This document shows, one piece after another, positions 1 through 7,925 of a stretch of 31,562 nt of DNA. This DNA is from Bacteroidales bacterium. GTDB lineage: Bacteria; Bacteroidota; Bacteroidia; Bacteroidales; Marinilabiliaceae. Each line of letters opens with the position of its first letter. Position 1 is the stretch's first letter. The notes under the pieces are model-generated. The model searched no databases, was not told the origin of the DNA, and saw nothing but the letters and a program-made list of their open reading frames with translations. Made by a program: the position numbers and the translations under genes. Location of the stretch: contig CAAFWU010000023.1 of assembly GCA_900766825.1 (NCBI GenBank), positions 1-31,562 of the forward strand, written 5' to 3'.

Positions 1-61
1 ATGGCACTTTTAACCAGAGTGTTACCCTGGGCTTACGAGGCTGATACCCTTTCAGGGTATC
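1..61 (+). repeat. Partial triple-hairpin repeat unit (copy a)
   Basis: A degenerate member of the hairpin repeat family found around the transposase at 24905-25360. Positions 13-32 are a mutated second hairpin, in which the left arm CCCAGGG has decayed but CCCTGGGCT is intact. Positions 43-61 form a perfect third hairpin, GATACCCTTTCAGGGTATC, with 8-bp arms and a TTC loop. The first hairpin would lie outside the window. The arm bases differ from those at 25473-25491 but still pair. Confidence 0.7.
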
Positions 62-341
62 CTCTGTACTACTCCACAATTCAAAGAAACAACAGACGGT
101 TCCTGATACTACTGTATACTAATCCTCAATTAAAATGAGCAACAGATTGGTCTTCGTCACGTTTTCACTATTCTAGTATAAAACTATGGACACTATACAG
201 ATGGATATGCTACAACACCCAAAAAACACTTATGTTTAATTCTATAAAACGAAGAAGAAGTAACCATAAAAAAATATTGAATATTACACACCAAATAATT
301 GAACATAATACGCCAAGCAATTAACACACCACAGAATATAT
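62..341. other. Gene-free leader upstream of the nitroreductase
   Basis: An AT-rich stretch between the repeat at 1-61 and the nitroreductase start. I see no open frame of note, no RNA gene and no convincing Bacteroidota promoter (TTTG followed by TAnnTTTG). It presumably holds the promoter of the downstream gene. Confidence 0.5.
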
Positions 342-932
342 ATGTCTCAAGAGAATAGAAACATAGCAGCCATAGTTAGAGAGTCCCGCACTTGTCGCAG
401 ATATAAGGGAGCATGGCTTGAGCCCTCGGTATTGGAGAGTCTTATGGAGACGGCACGTTATACCCCCTCGGCAGCCAACCGACAGGTCTTGCGTCTGAGC
501 GCCGTGGTGGAACCAGAGGCCTGCTCCGCCCTCTACCCCGCCCTACGTTGGGCTGGCTACTTCAATGGTAGCGATGAACGGCACCCACGATGGGATGGAC
601 CATGTGAAGAAGAACGACCTCGCGGCTACATTATTATATGGCACAACATCAGCGCAGGCCCCATGTCCGAGACCGACATGGGCATTGTGGCTCAGACAAT
701 TAACCTGACAGCACGTGCGGACATGGGTCTGGCCCTTTGCATGATAGGAGCCTTCGATGCCGAAGCCGTAAAGAGGACTGTGCCCCACCCCGAGGATTGG
801 ACACCCCGTCTGGTTTTGGCCCTTGGTCAGCCTGCTGAGACCAGCGTTGTGGAGGATGTGGACGAGGGTGCCGACTTGCGCTATTGGCGAGATGAGCAAG
901 GGGGTATTCATGTGCCCAAGGTTAAGCGATAG
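342..932 (+). CDS. Nitroreductase family protein
   Basis: A predicted FMN-dependent oxidoreductase of the nitroreductase superfamily, 196 aa. Family members reduce nitro-aromatics, quinones or flavins in the cytoplasm with NAD(P)H. The N-terminus has the typical FMN-phosphate contact region (around ESRTCRRYKG, residues 14-23). A helix follows with 'TPSAANRQVLRL' near residues 41-52, matching the family's 'APSa.N.QpW' segment. The C-terminal half has an 'NLTARADMGLALCMIGAFD' segment like the family's 'l.A...GlgtcwiG' motif, then 'RLVLALGQPAE', the usual 'lalGyp' ending. The length fits the short nitroreductases. The gene is monocistronic, and its 3' end faces the metallopeptidase convergently. 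The substrate is not predictable. Confidence 0.82.
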   Translation: MSQENRNIAAIVRESRTCRRYKGAWLEPSVLESLMETARYTPSAANRQVLRLSAVVEPEACSALYPALRWAGYFNGSDERHPRWDGPCEEERPRGYIIIWHNISAGPMSETDMGIVAQTINLTARADMGLALCMIGAFDAEAVKRTVPHPEDWTPRLVLALGQPAETSVVEDVDEGADLRYWRDEQGGIHVPKVKR

Positions 933-949
933 AGGATAAGCTTGGACAG

Positions 950-999
950 AAAAAAAGCCCCCGTCATGCATAGGCCTCGTTAGGCACCGATGACGGGGG
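950..999 (-). terminator. Rho-independent terminator of the metallopeptidase transcript
   Basis: Ten-base arms CCCCCGTCAT (958-967) and ATGACGGGGG (990-999) pair perfectly around a 22-nt loop. Read on the minus strand, the hairpin is followed by seven T residues (complement of the A-run at 950-956), so it terminates minus-strand transcription from the gene ending at 1195. On the plus strand there is no T-run. Confidence 0.8.
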
Positions 1000-1194
1000 A
1001 TAAAGGAAGTGGCATCGAGTTTTGGGGGCTGATACTACTTCTTCTTATGCTTCTGATGGAAAAATATGTTCTCTTTCAGACCCAAAGGGAGAAGTTTGGC
1101 TCACTGCATGGGGACCCACTTTCGGATTGAGTGGGATGATGGTGAGCGCCGTTCGGGGAAAATATACTTTGTCAGCCGAGGATGGGGAAAGACA

Positions 1195-2061
1195 CTACAA
1201 GGCGTCGTAGTCGGTTGAGAAGGCACGTTTGGCATCGGCCAGAGAGCCTTTGTTTATGCCATCGCGGAGCCAGCGGAAACGTTGGTCGCTGGTGCCATGG
1301 TTGAAAGTCTCGGGGACAGCATAGCCTTGGGCTTGCTTCTGGAGGTAGTCGTCGCCAATTACTTTTGCGGCTCCGAGGGCATCCTCTATATCCCCCTCCT
1401 CCAACGAGTTGAACATCTTTTGCTCGCGAGCAACCCAAAGACCAGCATAGTAGTCGGCCTGCAGTTCGAGACGAACACTAATCTTGTTGCTCTCGGTTTC
1501 GCTAAGCTTACTCATTTGGTTATGAGCGGCTTGCAGTTGACCGAGTTGGTTTTGCACATGATGCCCAACCTCGTGAGCCAAAACGTAGGCATAGGCCAAG
1601 TCGCCGCCAGCACCAAGGTTTTTGCGCATATCTATTAGGAAGGAGAGGTCGATATAGACACTGTTGTCGCCCGAGCAATAGAAGGGACCAACGGCCGATG
1701 TGGCACCACCGCAGGCACTTTGCACGCTGCCAGTGAAGAGTACGAGAGTGGGCTCCTGATACTGAAGGCCTTGAGCTTTAAATTCAGCATTCCAAACATC
1801 TTCAGTGCTTGCCATGATTTGTTTGCAGAAGGTGGCCATCTGTTCCTCCTCGGCCGTTGGCTGATAGTCGGTCTGACCTTGGTTGACAACAATTTGACCC
1901 ATGTCCACATTTTGCAAAACGGAGAGGGGGTTGTTGCCCGTGAGCCAAGCAATCACAATGACAATGAGAATGCCACCGATGCCCAGACCACCTTTGGCCG
2001 AAGAGGAGAGCCCACGACGATCGTCGACATTTTGGCTCTCTCGGCGTCCTGTCATTTTCAT
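1195..2061 (-). CDS. YpfJ-type neutral zinc metallopeptidase
   Basis: A 288-aa membrane-anchored protein of the YpfJ/KPN_02809 neutral zinc metallopeptidase family. After a basic N-terminus, one transmembrane segment spans about residues 24-41. The remainder should be extracytoplasmic. The zinc motif HExxH is present as HEVGHH (residues 163-168), preceded by 'AYAYVLA' and followed by 'VQNQLG'. A family-typical 'ACGGATSAVGPFYCSGDNSVYIDLSF' region lies before it (residues 116-141), with two Cys that could form a disulfide. 'ELQADYYAGLW' after the motif supplies the likely third zinc ligand (Glu). The ATG at 2061 is the start. The physiological substrate of this family is not known. It is transcribed alone and ends at the hairpin at 950-999. 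Confidence 0.88.
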   Translation of the reverse strand: MKMTGRRESQNVDDRRGLSSSAKGGLGIGGILIVIVIAWLTGNNPLSVLQNVDMGQIVVNQGQTDYQPTAEEEQMATFCKQIMASTEDVWNAEFKAQGLQYQEPTLVLFTGSVQSACGGATSAVGPFYCSGDNSVYIDLSFLIDMRKNLGAGGDLAYAYVLAHEVGHHVQNQLGQLQAAHNQMSKLSETESNKISVRLELQADYYAGLWVAREQKMFNSLEEGDIEDALGAAKVIGDDYLQKQAQGYAVPETFNHGTSDQRFRWLRDGINKGSLADAKRAFSTDYDAL

Positions 2062-2387
2062 ATGGTTCGGATAGGTAATGGTTAGTTATTTCATTTTGGG
2101 GACTTAAAATTATAAAAAGAGACGTTAAATCGCAAACGTTTTCTAAAGTGAAGAGTAAAGACTTATTAATAATATTTACCAAATGAAAGAAACACGAAGA
2201 CAAAGAATGGGAATAAAAATAGTACACAAAAGATGGGCGAGGACAAAATGGAGTAAAGCGCGTAAGGAATAGAGAGCCCGAGCAAAGAGAAGTGCAACAA
2301 AAAAAGAGTAAATTAGCGGTCGGAAAAGATAGGGGCACTGAAATTACCCCAGAATCAGAAGACGAAAAGACAAAAACAGAAAAAGAT
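2062..2387. other. Divergent intergenic region, metallopeptidase/folE
   Basis: A 326-bp AT-rich spacer between two divergently transcribed genes, so it must hold both promoters. I found no full TTTG/TAnnTTTG match. The closest -7-like match is AACGTTTG on the minus strand near 2135-2142. An in-frame GTG at 2292 could extend FolE by 32 residues, but that stretch is Lys/Glu-rich and unlike the family. Confidence 0.45.
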
Positions 2388-3008
2388 ATGGCACAAGTGG
2401 TGAGCGCGTCGGAACTGCAAGACGACCCAAACGTATATGACCCCGAACGTACAGAGACCCTAAAAGGCTATTACACAGGAGTGTTGAGCGCATTGGGCGA
2501 GGACCCGAGGCGCGAGGGACTGATAAAGACCCCCGAGCGCGTGGCCAAGGCGATGCAATATTTGCTCAAGGGCTACCGCGAGGATCCCGAAGCCATACTG
2601 CGTCAGGCTATGTTCCACGAGCCCTATCAGCAAATGGTTGTGGTCAAGGACATTGAGGTCTACTCGATGTGCGAGCACCATATGTTGCCCTTCTTTGGCA
2701 AAGCCCACGTGGGCTACATACCCCGCGAGTACATAACGGGTCTGAGCAAGTTGCCTCGTGTTGTGGATGCCTATTCTCGCCGTCTGCAAGTACAAGAGCG
2801 TCTGACCACGCAGATTAAGGAGTGCATACAGAAGACGCTGAACCCTCTGGGCGTTGCTGTGGTTATAGAGGCGCAACATATGTGCATGCAGATGCGCGGC
2901 GTGCAGAAACAGAACGCAGTGACCACAACATCGGACTTCACGGGAGCCTTTGAGAGCATAGAGGTTCGCGAAGAGTTCTTCAACATCATTGGGCGCCGAA
3001 TGCATTAG
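2388..3008 (+). CDS. folE: GTP cyclohydrolase I
   Basis: Converts GTP to 7,8-dihydroneopterin triphosphate, the first step of folate/pterin synthesis (and of queuosine synthesis in many bacteria), in the cytosol as a homodecamer. From the ATG at 2388 the protein is 206 aa, near the family norm. The open frame reaches back to a GTG at 2292, giving a charged, non-conserved 32-residue extension, so I prefer 2388. Zinc-site motifs are clear: 'MCEHHMLPFFGKAHVGYIP' and the later 'QHMCMQMRGVQKQNA' supply the two Cys and the His. 'TPERVAKAM' near the N-terminus and 'SKLPRVVDAYSRRLQVQERLT' are also canonical. It is monocistronic and ends before the hairpin at 3098-3131. Confidence 0.96.
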   Translation: MAQVVSASELQDDPNVYDPERTETLKGYYTGVLSALGEDPRREGLIKTPERVAKAMQYLLKGYREDPEAILRQAMFHEPYQQMVVVKDIEVYSMCEHHMLPFFGKAHVGYIPREYITGLSKLPRVVDAYSRRLQVQERLTTQIKECIQKTLNPLGVAVVIEAQHMCMQMRGVQKQNAVTTTSDFTGAFESIEVREEFFNIIGRRMH

Positions 3009-3097
3009 TTTTTCTACCAAGCCATTCGGTTTCAATACATTACCCTGCCCAAATCGCAGAAAGAGATACGGAGATTTATTGAATAATGAGAAGTAGA

Positions 3098-3138
3098 CGC
3101 CAACCGACAAATAGGGATGTCGGTTGGCGTTGTTTATT
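3098..3138 (+). terminator. Terminator after folE
   Basis: ACGCCAACCGAC (3098-3109) pairs with GTCGGTTGGCGT (3120-3131), followed by TGTTTATT on the plus strand. It lies about 90 bp after the folE stop. Confidence 0.75.
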
Positions 3139-3144
3139 AGAAGA

Positions 3145-3190
3145 GACGCCAACAGACCCATGCAGCGTCTATTGGCGTCTCTTTGTTTCC
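3145..3190. terminator. Second hairpin at the folE/rprY convergent junction
   Basis: AGACGCCAA (3145-3153) pairs with TTGGCGTCT (3173-3181), followed by CTTTGTTT on the plus strand. Its arms share GACGCCAAC with the neighbouring hairpin, so the two could form alternative pairings. It may serve the minus-strand regulator gene ending at 3212 as well as folE. Confidence 0.5.
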
Positions 3191-3211
3191 AATTATATAG
3201 TTTGGCACTGA

Positions 3212-3901
3212 TTACATAACCAGTTTGTAGCCCTTGCCGTGAACGTTGATAATCTCCACGGTGGGGTCGTCTTTGAGGTGCTTACGCAGTTTGGTGATGT
3301 AGACGTCCATGCTACGAGCATTGAAATAGTTGTCGTCCACCCAGATGGTTTTGAGTGCAACCTGACGCTCGAGCACCTTATTGGCATTGGTGCAGAGGAG
3401 TTTGAGGAGCTCGCTCTCCTTGGTTGTCAGTTTGATGATGTTGTCGCCATCGATGAGCTGCTGTTTTTGGGTGTCGAACCTGAAGCGACCGAGTTTGTAG
3501 ACGTCCAATACTGGGCTCTCACCAGAGGTACGCCTCAAGATAGCCTCGATACGCATGATGAGCTCCTCCATGCTGAAGGGCTTAGTCAGGTAGTCGTCGG
3601 CACCGATTTTGAAGCCCTGGAGAATATCCTCCTTAACATTGCGGGCCGTGAGGAAGACAATAGGAACCTCCACGTTGGCCATACGAACCTCCTTGGCAAG
3701 GGTGAAGCCATCTTTCTTGGGCATCATGACGTCGAATATGCAGAGGTCATACTTGTCATTGATGAACATATTGTAGGCTTCCTCACCGTCGTGAGCCAGG
3801 TCGGCAGAATAATCCTTGGCCTGGAGATATTCGCACAGCAAGACACCGAGGTTGCTATCGTCCTCGGCTAAAAGAATCTTGTGCTTTTTCTTCTCTTCCA
3901 T
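3212..3901 (-). CDS. rprY: OmpR-family response regulator, RprY-like
   Basis: A 229-aa transcriptional regulator with a receiver domain (about 7-120) and an OmpR/PhoB winged-helix domain (about 130-229). Phosphorylation residues are visible: acidic pair E13-D14-D15, acceptor D57 in 'LCIFDVMMPKKDGF', T85 in 'FLTA' and K107 in 'LTKPF'. The C-terminal domain contains 'LTTKESELLKLLCTNANKVLER' and ends with 'INVHGKGYKLVM', the usual wing. It starts 8 bp after the stop of the histidine kinase, so the two form an operon. The overall sequence and the pairing resemble Bacteroides RprY, linked in that genus to envelope or oxidative stress control. The ortholog assignment is from memory of the family, not a search. 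Confidence 0.9.
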   Translation of the reverse strand: MEEKKKHKILLAEDDSNLGVLLCEYLQAKDYSADLAHDGEEAYNMFINDKYDLCIFDVMMPKKDGFTLAKEVRMANVEVPIVFLTARNVKEDILQGFKIGADDYLTKPFSMEELIMRIEAILRRTSGESPVLDVYKLGRFRFDTQKQQLIDGDNIIKLTTKESELLKLLCTNANKVLERQVALKTIWVDDNYFNARSMDVYITKLRKHLKDDPTVEIINVHGKGYKLVM

Positions 3902-3909
3902 ATTTTAGA

Positions 3910-5430
3910 TTACTTTATAATTGGCAAATATATATCAAATTTTGTTCCAACGTTCAACTCACTCTCAACAGAAATTTTGCCTCCGTGGTCCTCGACAATT
4001 TTCTTGACGTAGGCCAGACCGAGACCGAAGCCTTTGACGTCGTGTTTGTCGCCCGTTGAGACGCGATAGAACTTATCGAAGATTCGTTTCTGATCGTCCT
4101 TTGAGATACCCAAACCATTGTCTTTGACCGAAATAACAACACCATCGTTGATGTTGCGGGTCCAGATATGGAGCATGGGTGCATCGCGTCGGTACTTGAA
4201 AGCGTTGTCCAGCAGATTATAGATGACGTTGGTAAAGTGGACTCGGTCCACCATAACCATCGACTTTTCGGCATCGAGACGTTCCCCAATTTCACCTTTT
4301 ACGCTCTCTACCTTGACACGGAAATTGTTAACGACTTTATCAACAATTTCGTTAACGTCCATGGGTTCGAGTTTGAGTTTACCCTTGCCGCGGTCGAAGG
4401 TTGCCATCTGCAAGATTTTCTCGACCTGAATGGTTAGGCGCTTGCCCTCGTCGATGATGATGTTGGTGTTTCGTCGGATAAAGTCGGGCTTCACGGTGTC
4501 GGCCAGATCACGCAGCATTTGAGCGGAGAGCGACATAGTGGAGATTGGCGTCTTGAACTCGTGGGTCATGTTGCCAATGAAGTCGTTCTTGATGACGTCT
4601 ATTTTCTTCTGGCGGAAGATGATGACAATGGTGAAGATGGAAAGACACATAACCACCAAGAAGAAGAAGACGGTGGGTACGATCATGGCCGCCAAACTGC
4701 TGAGCACACTGGGTTTGGTATTGAAGTAGACCGAGACATAGTGTGCACGGACGTTGGTGTCGTGAGGGAAGAGGACTTTGGTGTAGACCTTGTTTTTCTC
4801 TTCGTCGGGGTGATAGCCAGTGCTGGCAAAGGCGATGTTGCCCGAAGCGTTGACAACAGCATATTCGTAGAGTTCCTCAATGCCGTTTTCATTAAACTCA
4901 CGCATTAGGAGGGCATCCAATCTTTGGGAGTTAACTCGGGTTTCAATGGGTCGGTTCTCGTAGGTGCTCTGCTGTGCGTCGGCATTTATGGCATCGAGCT
5001 GTGAGTTGAGAACGTTGCGGAGCGTAAGGTAGGCATTGGCCTCAATGTTGTTGCCGTACTGAGAATTGCCCATGGTGGAGTTGAATCGGGTTGAGATGAC
5101 TTTACCCTTATCCTGCACCTCGAGGCTGTAGTAGCCAAAGTTGTCTATCTTGAAATTGATCTTGAGCTCGTTTTTAACCATAGAGGTTTTATCCGAGCGG
5201 CGCTGCCCAAAGAGGGCACTTGGAACCTGTGGCCTATAGTTGAGCGAACCGTTTCGCTCATCGGCCTCGAGACGTAGAATCACTTGGTCGATGCTGCGAA
5301 AGACTGACTTATCGAACATGTCGTCACGCATCTTTACCGCTTGGTTAATCCACCAAAACTGCATGGCTAAGAGGCCAACAAGTGCAAGCGGCAAGACAAT
5401 GCAAATCCATGTTAAAATTTTCTTGCTCAT
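3910..5430 (-). CDS. rprX: Sensor histidine kinase, RprX-like
   Basis: A membrane sensor kinase partnered with the regulator immediately downstream. The frame is open back to a TTG at 5469, but the ATG at 5430 places the first membrane helix directly after 'MSKK', so I use 5430 (506 aa). The layout is: TM1 at about 5-28; a periplasmic sensor region of some 210 residues with no domain I recognise; TM2 at about 242-272; a HisKA domain with phospho-acceptor His290 in 'THEFKTP'; and an ATPase domain with the N box 'NLLDNAF', G1 'DNGLGI' and G2 'GFGLGLAYVKKIVEDHGG'. All catalytic boxes are intact. The large periplasmic domain implies sensing of an envelope signal. Confidence 0.9.
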   Translation of the reverse strand: MSKKILTWICIVLPLALVGLLAMQFWWINQAVKMRDDMFDKSVFRSIDQVILRLEADERNGSLNYRPQVPSALFGQRRSDKTSMVKNELKINFKIDNFGYYSLEVQDKGKVISTRFNSTMGNSQYGNNIEANAYLTLRNVLNSQLDAINADAQQSTYENRPIETRVNSQRLDALLMREFNENGIEELYEYAVVNASGNIAFASTGYHPDEEKNKVYTKVLFPHDTNVRAHYVSVYFNTKPSVLSSLAAMIVPTVFFFLVVMCLSIFTIVIIFRQKKIDVIKNDFIGNMTHEFKTPISTMSLSAQMLRDLADTVKPDFIRRNTNIIIDEGKRLTIQVEKILQMATFDRGKGKLKLEPMDVNEIVDKVVNNFRVKVESVKGEIGERLDAEKSMVMVDRVHFTNVIYNLLDNAFKYRRDAPMLHIWTRNINDGVVISVKDNGLGISKDDQKRIFDKFYRVSTGDKHDVKGFGLGLAYVKKIVEDHGGKISVESELNVGTKFDIYLPIIK

Positions 5431-5718
5431 ACCAACAAAGATAAGGACAAATGCCCTTTTTAACAACAAAAAAATTAATACTGTGTAAATTTAATGGGCT
5501 AATTCTTAAAATGCGGGGTCCATTTCACAGCTGTTGGGATGTTAATTTTAGGATGTATGGAAGTGGGGGGATATAATTTATTTGGAGAGATAGGTTTGTT
5601 GTTTGATTTATAATATGTTAGGGGATAAGAAGAACGATAGAATGAGACAAGACAATAGTGGTGTGGTGTGAAGGGGGGGGGCAAAATGGTGCTCTATGGC
5701 TTTTGAATTTGTTTCATC
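5431..5718. other. Gene-free, C-poor spacer upstream of rprX
   Basis: It holds the presumed promoter of rprXY (minus strand) and then a G/T/A-rich stretch ending in a run of nine G at 5673-5681. Position 5644 begins the first copy of an approximately 262-bp imperfect tandem duplication, whose second copy begins at 5906. The short minus-strand frame at 5499-5684 is low complexity and not credible as a gene. Confidence 0.5.
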
Positions 5719-5830
5719 AGGGCGTTGCCCTTCGGATATTCTGTTGCCCTTTCAGGGCGAGGAGGTTGGTGGGGTGACGTTTACCCAGGGCGGTGCCCTG
5801 GGCTATGTTCTGTTGCCCCTTCGGGGCGAG
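5719..5830 (+). repeat. Hairpin repeat unit, b-type copy 1
   Basis: Four consecutive short palindromes: AGGGCGTTGCCCT (5719-5731), TGCCCTTTCAGGGCG (5745-5759), the common second hairpin CCCAGGGCGGTGCCCTGGG (5784-5802) and GCCCCTTCGGGGC (5815-5827). The middle three have the order and spacing of the three-hairpin units beside the transposase at 24905-25360, with different but still pairing arms. Confidence 0.75.
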
Positions 5831-5981
5831 GCCGGTATTAATGGGGGGATTGATTATCAACATTTAAGTTATTTAGAGATATCAGAGGCATAGACGTTGG
5901 GAGAAGAGACAAGACAATAGTGGTATGGGAAAGGGGGGAGGGCGGAAAATGGTGCTCTATGGAATTTGAATTTGTTTCATC

Positions 5982-6092
5982 AGGGCGTTGCCCTTCAGAT
6001 ATTCTGTTGCCCTTTCAGGGCGAGGAGGTTTTTGGGGGACGGTTACCCAGGGCGATGCCCTGGGCTATGTTCTGTTGCCCCTTCGGGGCGAG
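5982..6092 (+). repeat. Hairpin repeat unit, b-type copy 2
   Basis: A near-identical copy of the unit at 5719-5830, offset by 262 bp, with palindromes at 5982-5994, 6008-6022, 6045-6066 and 6077-6089. The second hairpin has changed its loop region (CGATG for CGGTG) while keeping the stem. A run of nine G follows at 6105-6113. Confidence 0.75.
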
Positions 6093-6120
6093 GATAGCAT
6101 TTATGGGGGGGGGACTGTGC

Positions 6121-6250
6121 GCTAACCAGAGCGGTTGACCCAATTGTGTTCTGTTGCCTCTTCTGGGCGAGGCTATGTGTGTGGGGGAATGGTGCATCAC
6201 CCAGAGCGGTTACCTCAGTTATTTTCTGCGACCCCTACGATGGAGTGCAG
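6121..6250 (+). repeat. Degenerate b-type repeat remnants
   Basis: Two decayed fragments: 'ACCAGAGCGGTT' followed by 'TTCTGTTGCCTCTTCTGGGC' (6125-6168), and 'ACCCAGAGCGGTTAC' followed by 'TTTCTGCGACCCCT' (6198-6237). Positions and wording match the second and third hairpins of the intact copies, but the stems are broken. A run of eight G closes the block at 6250-6257. Confidence 0.5.
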
Positions 6251-6294
6251 GGGGGGGTAAGGATGGGGATGAGAGCAAGGATGGAAAACTGTGT

Positions 6295-7923
6295 TTAGGA
6301 TTTGCGGAACTCTTGGAGTTGGGTACGGAGTTCGTCTAAATCATTTTTCAGTTTTATGGTCTCCTGAAATATCTTTTCACACTCGGTCTTATGGTGCTCG
6401 AAGGATGCCAGAGATTGTTCTCTAAGGAGCTGATTCTCATACTCTATGCGTCTGTGGAATTCTTTGTATTGTTCATCCATAGACTGCTTAAACTGAATAT
6501 ATTGAGTCAGAAGTGTGTCGGGGTCGGAGAGAGACAATGACTCTATTTCGGGGGATGTTTGATAAGATTGAGGAACTTCTATGTTTTGGGACCCATTACC
6601 TTCTTGACGAGTATTAACTTCCTGAAGAGCATTGACTTCTTGAGACTCTATGGGTGAAGGCTCTGAAGCTATTGGGCTCTCTTCGAGGGCATTACTATTC
6701 TGAACCTCTTGAATGTTTTGGGATTCTTGGGGTTCTTGCAAATCATGGAGCACCTGAGACTCTATGGGCTCCTGTTCTTCTTGGGGAATTTGAGAGAGCT
6801 GAGGCTCTTCGATTATTTGGGTGGTAATGGGGTCTTGGGTTGCCTGAACTTCGGGGAGTTCTGAGTCAGCGATGGGCTCGGCTGGAGACTCGGCTGGGGA
6901 CTCCTCGGATATGGTGATGGAATTGGTATCTAGGTCGGAAAGATGGTCCTCGGGCTGAAAGGGCTCGGGGAGTTGGGGGACTATGGACACTTGAGAATCT
7001 GAGTCTTCGGGGGAGACTTCAGGTTCTTGGGGTGTTTGGGAGGCTTGAGACTCTTGGTGCTCTTTAGGTTCTTGGAGTTCTTGGGGAACTTGGGGTTCTT
7101 GGGTCTGTTTGGCCTCTTGGGCTTTTGGTGTAAGGAGTTCCTCTTGTTTGTTTAGGAGGGCTTGGGTGTCGAGTTTACCAGAGTTGATATCGTCGAAAGC
7201 CAATTGAGCAGCGGCTTGTTCTGCGGCCTTTTTGGAGCCAGCTTTACCTTCGGCAACCACCATGTCGGCCACGCGGAGGTGGGAAACGAAGAGGGGACTT
7301 TTGGGTTCTGAGAGGTCTCGAAGGGTCTCGAAGTAGAAGTTGAGACCAATTTGCTCGCCGAGGCTGAGCAGGTCGCTCTTGTAGTTGACAACCTTGGCCT
7401 CGCTAAGGGCCTCATCGATGCGCTGTTGCGAAGCAATGTGACGTTTCACAAATTTAAAGGCCTTGGCATAGCCTCCATCGAGGTATACCGCAGCCACAAA
7501 GGCCTCGACGGCATCGCCAGGGATGTGGCTCACCTTGAGTTCCTTACGGGAATTGAGTTGTATGTGTTTGTCGAGTCCTAGGCTAAAGGCCACTTCGTTG
7601 AGTCGGGCACGGCAAACCATGTTGCTGCGGATGCGAGACATGAAGCCCTCGTCGGCCTTTGGAAAGCGATGGTAGAGAATGTCGGACACCACAGCCTCAA
7701 TGACAGCATCGCCCAAATACTCAAGACGTTCGTTATCAACCTCGGGCAGATGGGCATAGCCCTTGATGCCAAGGCGCGCTTTGGAGTTGAGGGAACGATG
7801 TATGAATGCCGAGCGGAAGATATTGGAATTATGGGGCCAATAGCCAGCCGTGCGGACAATAAAAAAATAAAACTTTCTTCCCTCGCGGGAAAAAAGTTTT
7901 ATTATATCATTAAAGCCGATCAA
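6295..7923 (-). CDS. rnc: Ribonuclease III with long low-complexity C-terminal tail
   Basis: An endonuclease that cleaves double-stranded RNA (rRNA precursors and mRNAs) as a homodimer. The catalytic domain covers about 1-170, with the signature 'NERLEYLGDAV' (E65, E68, D72) and the second acidic cluster 'GDAVEAFVAAVYLDGG' (D137, E140). The dsRNA-binding domain is at about 178-247, ending 'GKAGSKKAAEQAAAQLAF'. Unusually, another ~290 residues follow: about 250-465 are dominated by Gln, Glu, Pro and Ser ('PQEP', 'LQEPQ' motifs), and about 470-542 look like a coiled coil ('RRIEYENQLLREQ', 'LKNDLDELRTQLQEF'). Typical RNase III is 220-320 aa. There is no ATG near the domain start. The likely start is the TTG at 7923, two bases after the fabF stop, which suggests translational coupling. 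Confidence 0.93.
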   Translation of the reverse strand: MIGFNDIIKLFSREGRKFYFFIVRTAGYWPHNSNIFRSAFIHRSLNSKARLGIKGYAHLPEVDNERLEYLGDAVIEAVVSDILYHRFPKADEGFMSRIRSNMVCRARLNEVAFSLGLDKHIQLNSRKELKVSHIPGDAVEAFVAAVYLDGGYAKAFKFVKRHIASQQRIDEALSEAKVVNYKSDLLSLGEQIGLNFYFETLRDLSEPKSPLFVSHLRVADMVVAEGKAGSKKAAEQAAAQLAFDDINSGKLDTQALLNKQEELLTPKAQEAKQTQEPQVPQELQEPKEHQESQASQTPQEPEVSPEDSDSQVSIVPQLPEPFQPEDHLSDLDTNSITISEESPAESPAEPIADSELPEVQATQDPITTQIIEEPQLSQIPQEEQEPIESQVLHDLQEPQESQNIQEVQNSNALEESPIASEPSPIESQEVNALQEVNTRQEGNGSQNIEVPQSYQTSPEIESLSLSDPDTLLTQYIQFKQSMDEQYKEFHRRIEYENQLLREQSLASFEHHKTECEKIFQETIKLKNDLDELRTQLQEFRKS

Positions 7924-7925
7924 AA

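Noticed and set aside
1022..1210. A 62-codon plus-strand frame after the nitroreductase
   Set aside because: It is short, has no recognisable motif, and overlaps the end of the metallopeptidase gene.
2292..2387. N-terminal extension of FolE from a GTG
   Set aside because: Lys/Glu-rich and absent from the family as I know it. The ATG at 2388 gives the expected length.
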